NCBI GenBank assembly: GCA_018659505.1
Contig: JABJMI010000804.1
Coordinates: 1-6,169, forward strand
Source: Planctomicrobium sp.
GTDB lineage: Bacteria; Planctomycetota; Planctomycetia; Planctomycetales; Planctomycetaceae
DNA length: 6,169 nucleotides
Direction of reading: 5' to 3'
Part shown: positions 1 through 6,169 of the stretch, piece by piece
How positions within the stretch are numbered: position 1 is the first letter of the stretch
Layout: each line of letters begins with the position of its first letter
Notes under the pieces: model-generated
What the model was told of the DNA's origin: nothing
Database searches by the model: none
The model's input: the letters and a program-made list of their open reading frames with translations, nothing else
Program-made: the position numbers and the translations under genes

Positions 1-1
1 A

Positions 2-2443
2 ATGAAAGAGATGCAGGCGTCGATTCAATTACCTAGCTACTTGCAATACTCACGGAATATCGAGTCCGATGTTCGTGGCGGCGTCATTTCGATAGTGAAA
101 GGTTCAGAGGTCGATCTGACTGCGACTATCAATCGTAAGCTCGCTGAGGGATCAGCACTTGGACAGAAATCGAACATCAGCGGCGACCGACTTCAAGTAT
201 CGTCCATTAGTATTGAAGACTCAAACTTCCTCACCTTGAAATGGAAAGATGAGCTGGGACTCACTCCCAAGAATGATTTCAAACTGAAGATCAACGCCGT
301 CGAAGATGCAGAACCAACAGTATTCTGTCAGCAATCTGATCCACAACAAGTGGTACTTTCAACAGAAACAATTGCGTTTGAACTCTCAGCGAATGACGAC
401 TTCGGTTTAAAGCGCATCGGCTTGCAATGGGAAGGAGTTCACAATGCCACTTACAATCCAGAGCCAGACAACGGACAGAAAGTCGTGAATGTCGGCGCTC
501 CAGAAACCGCAACTCTGACCGCCTCGGCAACATTTTCTGCTGAAGCCGATCAAGTGCGTCCGCAAACTTTGAAAATTCGTGCCTTCGCAGAAGATTATCA
601 CCCAGAACGTGAAAGAGCTTACTCACCAACTTATGTTCTGCATGTCTTGTCGCCACAGGATCATGCGATTTGGGTAGCGAATCAATTGCGTCGCTGGGCG
701 AGCCTTGCAGACGATGTTTACGAAGAAGAAGTTCGGCTCCACGATGCCAATCGTCAGATGAGAAGAATGAATCCTGACGAATTGGCAACTCGCGAAAATC
801 AACAAATGTTACGCAGCCAGGCAACTGCTGAAAAAGCGAACGCCATGCGACTCGATGCTGTCACCACGCAAGGCGAGCAACTCATTCAGCAAGCAATTCG
901 AAACCCTGAAATGTTAGTCGGTCACCTTGAGACCTGGGCTGAAGCATTGAAACAACTCCGAGAAATGTCCGACCAAAGGATGCCTTCTATCGCAGAACTG
1001 CTCACGGAAGCTGCACAGGCCAAGAACCATGGCAAGCCGAAACCTGGAAAAGGGAATAGCCCCAAATCAAAATCGCCTCCAACTGCCGGAAATAACCGTA
1101 ACAGTCAAAAACCTGCTGATGGACCGCAAGACAAAGTCGAAGGGGAGCCAGTCGAGAAAGCTCCTGGCATCAGCGACGTAGAATCTGGCTTCAACAAACC
1201 GAATGAAGCCGACCCGAACGCGAAGCCTAAAAAGAAAAAGCCCAGCACCGGTAAACTTGGTCTCCCTTCAACAGTCCTCAACGGCGGACCAAAACCGCCA
1301 GCAAGTGATGAAGAGGAAGAAGAAGAGCAGCAAGAACAAGTCGAAGAAGCTGTCGAATTGCAAGCTGGCTTAATTGACGACTTCAATAAAATCCGTGAGG
1401 ATTTACAGGCAATTCTTGACGACTTAGAGAACAGTACCTTCGTAAAGCGCTTGAAAGGTGCCTCTCGTCGACAAATGGAAATCGCCAAGAGCCTCAATCG
1501 GACTCTCTTCAAAGGATTCGGAGTCACCTCTGGCGACCTAGAAGAAAGCGATGTAAAACGACTGGAAAACATTGCAGAATCCGAAGTCGCTCAAAGCCGA
1601 AACGTCTGGACGATTCAATCTGACTTGCAAGCCTACTTTGGTCGTAAACGCGAGAAAAAATTCGAACGTATTCTTGACGAGATGAAAGAACTTGAACCAG
1701 TTGAAAGTCTCAACGAACTGGGCGAGCGCGTTCTTGATAATCTTTCCGGAGAATCAATTGTCCGAGCAGAATACTGGGCAGATACCCTAGACCGCTGGGC
1801 AGAAGAAATGGTTTCTCCTTCGAAATGCGGAGCCTGCAAAGGAGGCAATGCTGCCAGTTTGCCACCTTCGATTGTCTTAGAAGTCATGCGAATCATCGAA
1901 GCTGAAATGGACTTGCGAGAAGAGACTCGTTCACTTGAACAATCAAAGGTCGCTGTTCAGCCAGACCAATACGATGAACGTGCCAAGCTGCAATCGACGA
2001 CACAAGCAGACATCGAAGAAAGAACGAATAATGTCGTCAAAGACATTCTCGCCTTACCAGATGGTGCGAAGAACTTCGGCAAAGAAATTCAAATCGTTGG
2101 AGGTGCAGCACTCGCGATGAAAGATGCGAAGAACATACTCAATCAACCAGATACCGGACCAGAAGCAATCGCAGCGGAGACCGAAGCAATCGAACTTCTA
2201 CTAGCTTCGAAGCGAGCCAACCCCAAAGGTGGCGGTGGCGGAGGAGGTTCATCTCCCGGTGGTGGAGGTGAAGGCGATACGCAAAGAGTCGCTCTTGCGA
2301 CAATCGGAAACACTTCCGATGAGAAAGCCAAAGTTCAGGATCGAAATGTCGAGCAAGCAAATGGAGCAACTTCCGAAAGCCTACCAGAAGAGTTCCGAGA
2401 CGGTCTGGACTCGTTCTTCAATGCTTTGGAAAACCGGAATTAA
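2..2443 (+). CDS. DUF4175-like large exported coiled-coil protein, 5' partial
   Basis: The reading frame is open from the window edge. The ATG at base 2 is probably internal, because the protein begins in mid-domain (a PSYLQYS-type strand, then a VKGSEVDL segment) as in DUF4175-like planctomycete proteins, whose N-terminal membrane helices would lie upstream. Residues 1-100 and 105-215 look like beta/Ig-like domains; the second carries an NDDFGLKRIGL motif at 131-141. Residues 220-340 are helical and charged. Residues 341-435 form a Lys/Pro/Asn-rich disordered linker, followed by an acidic run at 436-449. Residues 450-735 are again long charged helices, probably coiled coil, with one CxxC (Cys609 and Cys612). 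Residues 743-759 are a Gly-rich stretch, and the protein ends in an acidic/aromatic tail, LPEEFRDGLDSFFNALE (794-810). No enzyme motif is visible. A structural or scaffolding role in the envelope is inferred. The family call comes from sequence pattern only. The TAA overlaps a downstream ATG, which suggests co-expression with the next gene. Confidence 0.8.
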   Translation: MKEMQASIQLPSYLQYSRNIESDVRGGVISIVKGSEVDLTATINRKLAEGSALGQKSNISGDRLQVSSISIEDSNFLTLKWKDELGLTPKNDFKLKINAVEDAEPTVFCQQSDPQQVVLSTETIAFELSANDDFGLKRIGLQWEGVHNATYNPEPDNGQKVVNVGAPETATLTASATFSAEADQVRPQTLKIRAFAEDYHPERERAYSPTYVLHVLSPQDHAIWVANQLRRWASLADDVYEEEVRLHDANRQMRRMNPDELATRENQQMLRSQATAEKANAMRLDAVTTQGEQLIQQAIRNPEMLVGHLETWAEALKQLREMSDQRMPSIAELLTEAAQAKNHGKPKPGKGNSPKSKSPPTAGNNRNSQKPADGPQDKVEGEPVEKAPGISDVESGFNKPNEADPNAKPKKKKPSTGKLGLPSTVLNGGPKPPASDEEEEEEQQEQVEEAVELQAGLIDDFNKIREDLQAILDDLENSTFVKRLKGASRRQMEIAKSLNRTLFKGFGVTSGDLEESDVKRLENIAESEVAQSRNVWTIQSDLQAYFGRKREKKFERILDEMKELEPVESLNELGERVLDNLSGESIVRAEYWADTLDRWAEEMVSPSKCGACKGGNAASLPPSIVLEVMRIIEAEMDLREETRSLEQSKVAVQPDQYDERAKLQSTTQADIEERTNNVVKDILALPDGAKNFGKEIQIVGGAALAMKDAKNILNQPDTGPEAIAAETEAIELLLASKRANPKGGGGGGGSSPGGGGEGDTQRVALATIGNTSDEKAKVQDRNVEQANGATSESLPEEFRDGLDSFFNALENRN

Positions 2444-2445
2444 TG
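2441..2445 (+). promoter_or_regulatory. TAATG stop/start overlap
   Basis: The TAA of the first gene (2441-2443) shares its last A with an ATG (2443-2445) in the frame of the second gene. This could let terminating ribosomes restart. However, the peptide from this ATG adds 20 residues before a signal peptide that begins properly at 2503, so it may be incidental. No good Shine-Dalgarno sequence precedes either ATG. Confidence 0.4.
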
Positions 2446-2502
2446 CAATCCTTAGACCTCACATTGTTTCGCCTAATCCCAACCAAAATTGATCGTTGTA
2501 CA

Positions 2503-3546
2503 ATGCTAAAGTCCTTTGTCATCTGTTCAGCGTTACTATGTTGTGGAGTGATTTTCGCACAGGATTCTGAACTACGCTACGGCGACGAAGTTCCACCTGA
2601 AGTTGAAGAGATCTACCAACGTGGCTTGAACTGGCTTGTTGAAAACCAGACCGAAGCGGGTGGTTGGAGCGGTTCACGCAGCGGGCACGGTGGCGTCGGA
2701 AGTTCTGGCATCAATGGCATGTGCATCATGGCATTCCTGGCGAGTGGTGAAGATCCCAACTTTGGAAAGTACCAGAAAGAAATCGCTGCCGCTGTTCGTC
2801 ATCTGATTCGAGGACAAGACGCCAAAACCGGATACCTTCCAGGCAGTATGTATCATCATGGATTTGCCATGCTTGGGCTATCGGAAGTGTATGGCGTTCT
2901 TGATGAAGAACGACTCTGGGAAGGTGAAACCGATCAATCAAAAAGACGAACTATCGGTGAGGCATTGGAACTGGCTGTCCGCTGTGCTGTGACATCACAG
3001 AAAAACAATCAGTGGGGTGCATGGCGGTATTCACCTGAATCAACTGATGCCGACACGTCCGTTTCGGGTGCAGTTCTCATGGGACTTCTCGCAGCCAGAA
3101 ATGCAGGCATCAAAGTTCCCGACGAAGCGATGGATAAATCCCTCGAATACTTTAGTCGGATGACGACCAAACAGGGGAGTGTCGGCTACTCGGGTATCGG
3201 CGGAGGCGGTTCCAAGAACATGCAAGCGATTTCGATTCTTGTGATGTCGATTGGTCATCGCAAAGACGCTGAACAGTACGAAGGGTTGAAACGACAGGTA
3301 ACCGGCAGTATCCAGTATGCTGGCAATAGTTATCCGTTTTACTTTCGCTACTATATGGCTCAAGCGTTGTTTCAGTCAGATTATGATTCCTGGAAAAAAT
3401 GGAATCGTCAAACCGTGCGGCAGTTGAAAGACCTCCAAAGCGACAACGGAAGCTTCAAGAGCTCGCACGGTGAAGCCTACGGGACAGCGATGTCGATGCT
3501 CGCCCTGGCTCTCAACTATCGATTCCTTCCTATTTACGAGCGATAA
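2503..3546 (+). CDS. Secreted prenyltransferase/squalene oxidase repeat protein (alpha/alpha toroid)
   Basis: This is a 347-residue protein when started at ATG 2503. From there the N-terminus is a textbook signal peptide: Met-Leu-Lys, then a hydrophobic core, with likely cleavage after VIFA (residue 19). The upstream in-frame ATG at 2443 would put 20 polar/mixed residues before it and is less likely, though it overlaps the preceding stop. The mature part has terpenoid-cyclase/prenyltransferase-fold repeats: helix pairs ending in QW-like turns at NQTEAGGW (48-55), NNQWGAW (168-174) and SDNGSF (313-318). Other landmarks are SMYHHGFAMLGLSEVYG (115-131), a Gly-rich loop GIGGGGS (231-237), YPFYFRYYMAQAL (277-289) and the C-terminal AYGTAMSMLALALNYRFLPI (325-344). 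At 182-186 it has DADTS rather than the DxDDT acid motif of squalene-hopene cyclases, and it is about half their length. It is therefore probably not a hopanoid cyclase. Substrate and role are unknown; location outside the cytoplasm is inferred from the signal peptide. Confidence 0.87.
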   Translation: MLKSFVICSALLCCGVIFAQDSELRYGDEVPPEVEEIYQRGLNWLVENQTEAGGWSGSRSGHGGVGSSGINGMCIMAFLASGEDPNFGKYQKEIAAAVRHLIRGQDAKTGYLPGSMYHHGFAMLGLSEVYGVLDEERLWEGETDQSKRRTIGEALELAVRCAVTSQKNNQWGAWRYSPESTDADTSVSGAVLMGLLAARNAGIKVPDEAMDKSLEYFSRMTTKQGSVGYSGIGGGGSKNMQAISILVMSIGHRKDAEQYEGLKRQVTGSIQYAGNSYPFYFRYYMAQALFQSDYDSWKKWNRQTVRQLKDLQSDNGSFKSSHGEAYGTAMSMLALALNYRFLPIYER

Positions 3547-3603
3547 GCTCACTCCCTAGTTCTTTTCTAAATCAGGCGAAAACTCCTGAATAAGGTTGTT
3601 CAG
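3547..3603 (+). other. Short intergenic spacer, no clear terminator or promoter
   Basis: These 57 bases separate the second and third genes. The third gene is in the same frame as the second, with two TAA stops between (3544-3546 and 3568-3570). A 5-bp inverted repeat (TCAGG 3572-3576, CCTGA 3585-3589) has an 8-base loop and no following T-run, so it is too weak to call a terminator. No convincing -35/-10 pair is visible. Read-through transcription from the upstream genes is the simplest reading. Confidence 0.5.
3592..3595 (+). promoter_or_regulatory. Weak ribosome binding site (AAGG) of the third gene
   Basis: AAGG lies 8 bases before ATG 3604, a normal Shine-Dalgarno spacing. The match is only four bases, so it is suggestive. 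It agrees with the start chosen from the in-frame stop upstream and the hydrophobic N-terminus downstream. Confidence 0.45.
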
Positions 3604-6169
3604 ATGAAGAACATTCTGGCGTCTGGAATCTCTTTCATTGCAATACTCTGTTTATTGCTATCGCCCATCTTGATTGTGACTACTACTGCCGATGACGAAA
3701 TCGATGTCACATTTGAAGTCATCGTTGAAGCTCTGGCTGAAGATTTTGTTGATGAAGTCTCAGCGAAGGTCAGTAATCCTTCTGGACAGGAAGGAAACTT
3801 AAGCACGGAAGCAGCCGTTTCTGACCAAGAAACGAAACTCTACTGGAAAGCAGGGGACATCCTCACCGGTGAACTTCTCGAAGCTGATTCAAAGACACTC
3901 ACATGGAAGTCTTCGTTATTCGTTGATCCGCTTAAGATTGAAGCAAGCTCGCTGACGGCGATTCGGTTTCCTGAAACCAAACAAGAGCAACCGATCTCCG
4001 AGCCATTTCGACTTGCAATGTCGAAAGGTGATGTTCTGTTTGGAACATTACTCGCTGCAAGCGATGAAGAGGTTGAATTCAAAAGTTCTCGTCATGGTCA
4101 ATTCAAAGTCTTACGAGAAAACATCGAGACGATCAAGCGGATCAATACCCCAGACCTTGTTTATCTCGGACCACGTGGCATTGATGGTTGGGTGAATTCA
4201 CAAGATATTAGCGAGGCTCCTGACTGGCATGAACTTTCGAATGGATATCTGACCACAAGTACAGCAGATCGCGGGATCTTTCGACATCTGGATTTGCCTG
4301 ATCAGTGTGAGATCGAATTGATATTGGAATCAACAAAGATGCCAGCCTTTATCCTTGCATTGGGACAGCATCGCAATTCCTGTTTAAGAATCGAAAGTTG
4401 GGCGGAAGTTCTGGTCGTTCTTTCACGCTTCCAGTTTGTTGAAGTTCAATCGATGCCCGAAGGAACCAAACGAGTCCATTTGAATCTCTTCTTGAACCAA
4501 AAGGAGAATCGACTTTCGATTTATTCAAGAGCAGGAGAAAAGCTGGCAGAGATCGTCGACAAACGGGGGTTCATCAAATCGACCGGTATTCAGCTTTGGA
4601 ATCGTGGAGATGATTTGACGCTGAATTATCTTCGTGTTGATCGCTGGAATGGAGAATTGCCCAAACCTTTGAAGGTCGGTCAAAGTCGCATCCAACTGAC
4701 CGATGGAACCGTCGTGTATGGCAAACTTCCAACATTCGCTGCCGACGCTGAGAAAATCACCATTGGCGAGGGTGATGAGAAACAAGATGTCACGATTGAT
4801 CAGATGTCGCAAATTGTTGTTAACGATGGCGAAGGTGCAGATAAGAAAAGTTTCCCCACTAGCGTTTCCTGGAAGGAAGGTGGCTATGTTTCCGGTGAGA
4901 TCGTTTCAATTAAAGACGACCGGCTTTCGATTAAAACTGAATACACGAAGCAACCGATCGAATCGAGTTTGGTCGGCATTCAGCGAATTTCTCTTCCCAA
5001 TTCCGCTGCCCCTCCCGAGAACATGGATCAAATCTTCTTCACAGGCGGATCCTTGCGAGGAGAATTGGTCATTGATGGTAAAACAGAAACCCCAATTCGT
5101 TGGACTCCCGTGGGTGGCATGAATGCAAGTGCGTTATCGAATCAGGGGAATGCTCGTTTTGTGAGAGGTCAGAAAGGTCAGGAGCTGACTTTTGACCCAC
5201 AAGTTTGGTCCGACATTTTGTATTTGGTAAACGGTGATGTGATTCCCTGCCAGTTCCTTGATTCAAATGAAGATCGAATCAAAGTCAAAATCCCCTTTTC
5301 AGACGTTTCAGAAATACCTGTTCAGCATGTGAAAGCACTCGAGTTTTCTTCTGAAGGGAAAGTCTCCAAATCCGGTTTCAATGATGAAAGCTGGAAAAGG
5401 ACTTTAGGTCGCCCCAAGAAAAGTGACGACACTCTCGAATTCCAAACATCGGGTGGCTACGGTCACGAATCAATTTTAACTGGCGATGTTGTGAAGTTCA
5501 GGTTGAAGTGGGGGGCACAACAGTATTCCCAGATGATCATTCAAATGTATGGCAACCGACTTGGCAACGATAGCGATTCCACGAATATTCAAATCAACGT
5601 CAATGCGAATCGGTTGTGGGTTGAAGAACATCAACCTCAATTAAACGGACAACTCGTCTTCAATGCTGTTCCACAAGGGAATAATAATTCAGAGGTCATT
5701 CGATCAGATGAAGGTGTCGCCAATGTGACATTAGCAATCCGAGAAGGGAAAGTGCATGTCATTGTGAATGATCAGTTATTAAAAACTGTTGAATTGAAAG
5801 GTCGTCGCATTCGAAAGAAAAGTCTTGCTTTCAATGCAAATATCAATTCCGTGACACGCAATGTTCCCTATGGAGATAATCCTCTCACCCGAGGATTCGT
5901 GATCGACCAATTCGAGATTCGGAACCACGATGGAACCTCAGCGAAGCAGTTTATACTTGAAGAGACTCGCGATAAAGCACTCTTAATCCCACGGTTCCGA
6001 AGAGAAAACCCTTCGACTCATGTGGTATTAGCTCCCAATGGAGACGTGCTTCGTGGCAGGCTGATCGGTATCAGCGACGACCAGGTTCAGTTCGAATCGC
6101 AACTCGAAGAATTTGGCTTTGCACGTGATCGAATTGCTTCGGTCATCTGGCTGCATCCTAAGAAGCAGA
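3604..6169 (+). CDS. Exported multidomain protein with GDxLxG repeats and two beta-sandwich-like domains, 3' partial
   Basis: An ATG at 3604 opens 855 codons without a stop to the window edge. An in-frame TAA at 3568-3570 limits earlier starts, so this ATG is well supported. Residues 4-25 are a hydrophobic export signal, cleavable perhaps after TTTA (residue 29), or else an anchor. The rest is built from divergent units of about 45 residues with the pattern hydrophobic-strand, G-D-x-L-x-G-x-L, strand, then a closing hydrophobic-x-x-I turn. Units are at 80-123, 135-180, 362-406, 420-464, 476-515 (most divergent), 538-581 and 805-850. Segments 187-353 and 583-777 are beta-rich with Trp, LPD and DLTLNYLRVDRW-type strands; they resemble concanavalin A/laminin-G-like sandwiches such as DUF1080. 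The units recall the short GDRLTGEL-type segment before DUF481 beta-barrels, but no DUF481 domain is seen here. No catalytic motif is recognised. A binding or structural role at the cell surface or in the periplasm is inferred. Confidence 0.85.
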   Translation, partial: MKNILASGISFIAILCLLLSPILIVTTTADDEIDVTFEVIVEALAEDFVDEVSAKVSNPSGQEGNLSTEAAVSDQETKLYWKAGDILTGELLEADSKTLTWKSSLFVDPLKIEASSLTAIRFPETKQEQPISEPFRLAMSKGDVLFGTLLAASDEEVEFKSSRHGQFKVLRENIETIKRINTPDLVYLGPRGIDGWVNSQDISEAPDWHELSNGYLTTSTADRGIFRHLDLPDQCEIELILESTKMPAFILALGQHRNSCLRIESWAEVLVVLSRFQFVEVQSMPEGTKRVHLNLFLNQKENRLSIYSRAGEKLAEIVDKRGFIKSTGIQLWNRGDDLTLNYLRVDRWNGELPKPLKVGQSRIQLTDGTVVYGKLPTFAADAEKITIGEGDEKQDVTIDQMSQIVVNDGEGADKKSFPTSVSWKEGGYVSGEIVSIKDDRLSIKTEYTKQPIESSLVGIQRISLPNSAAPPENMDQIFFTGGSLRGELVIDGKTETPIRWTPVGGMNASALSNQGNARFVRGQKGQELTFDPQVWSDILYLVNGDVIPCQFLDSNEDRIKVKIPFSDVSEIPVQHVKALEFSSEGKVSKSGFNDESWKRTLGRPKKSDDTLEFQTSGGYGHESILTGDVVKFRLKWGAQQYSQMIIQMYGNRLGNDSDSTNIQINVNANRLWVEEHQPQLNGQLVFNAVPQGNNNSEVIRSDEGVANVTLAIREGKVHVIVNDQLLKTVELKGRRIRKKSLAFNANINSVTRNVPYGDNPLTRGFVIDQFEIRNHDGTSAKQFILEETRDKALLIPRFRRENPSTHVVLAPNGDVLRGRLIGISDDQVQFESQLEEFGFARDRIASVIWLHPKKQ

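Noticed and set aside
291..824. Minus-strand 177-codon open frame
   Set aside because: It lies wholly inside the first gene, is rich in Arg/Leu/Ser as expected for a complement of biased codons, and has no recognisable domain or start signal.
1105..1572. Minus-strand 155-codon open frame with long Ser/Cys runs
   Set aside because: The Ser/Cys run is the antisense of the Glu/Gln-rich stretch of the first protein, so it is a shadow frame.
2229..2273. GGT/GGC/GGA tract as a DNA microsatellite or phase-variable repeat
   Set aside because: The Gly codons are mixed rather than one repeated unit and the frame is intact, so it is a protein-level Gly linker.
2461..2502. Promoter in front of the toroid gene
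   Set aside because: The stretch has AT-rich hexamer-like words but no paired -35/-10 with correct spacing, and the tight gene spacing favours read-through.
2503..2565. Lipoprotein signal in the toroid protein (Leu-Leu-Cys-Cys)
   Set aside because: The residue before the cysteine is Leu or Cys rather than Gly/Ala/Ser, and a normal signal peptidase I site (VIFA) follows.
3572..3589. Inverted repeat TCAGG/CCTGA as a terminator
   Set aside because: The stem is only 5 bp, with an 8-base loop and no T-run. It is likely chance.
4703..5122. Plus-strand 139-codon open frame
   Set aside because: It is out of frame inside the long third gene, whose repeats are clearly coding, and its product shows no domain pattern.

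Overview
The window holds three consecutive plus-strand genes that fill almost all of it. The first is cut at its 5' end by the window, the second is complete, and the third runs off the 3' end. Gene content points to a member of the Planctomycetota (Planctomycetaceae-like). The window has a large exported coiled-coil/Ig-like protein with a Gly-rich stretch and an acidic C-terminal tail, a short secreted alpha/alpha-toroid protein ending in a Tyr-Arg-Phe-Leu-Pro-Ile-Tyr motif, and a long exported protein made of repeated GD-x-L-x-G units and beta-sandwich-like domains. Base composition is intermediate, and Shine-Dalgarno signals are weak or absent, which fits that phylum. The assignment rests on remembered family patterns; no search was run.

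Layout: bases 2-2443 encode the C-terminal 813 residues or so of a DUF4175-like envelope protein, whose expected N-terminal membrane helices would lie upstream of the window. Its stop codon overlaps an ATG (TAATG), but the second gene more probably starts at 2503, where a clean signal peptide begins. That gene (to 3546) is a secreted prenyltransferase/squalene-cyclase-fold protein without recognisable cyclase catalytic residues. After a 57-base gap with no convincing terminator or promoter, an ATG at 3604 opens a reading frame that stays open for 855 codons to the window edge. Its signal-peptide-like N-terminus is followed by seven divergent copies of a roughly 45-residue unit, interrupted by two probable concanavalin/laminin-G-like beta-sandwich domains.

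The three genes share a strand, have short gaps and all appear to act outside the cytoplasm, so they probably form one transcription unit concerned with the cell envelope. The function of each protein is unknown. The most notable item is the repeat architecture of the third protein. I saw no RNA genes, mobile elements, CRISPR arrays or minus-strand genes.
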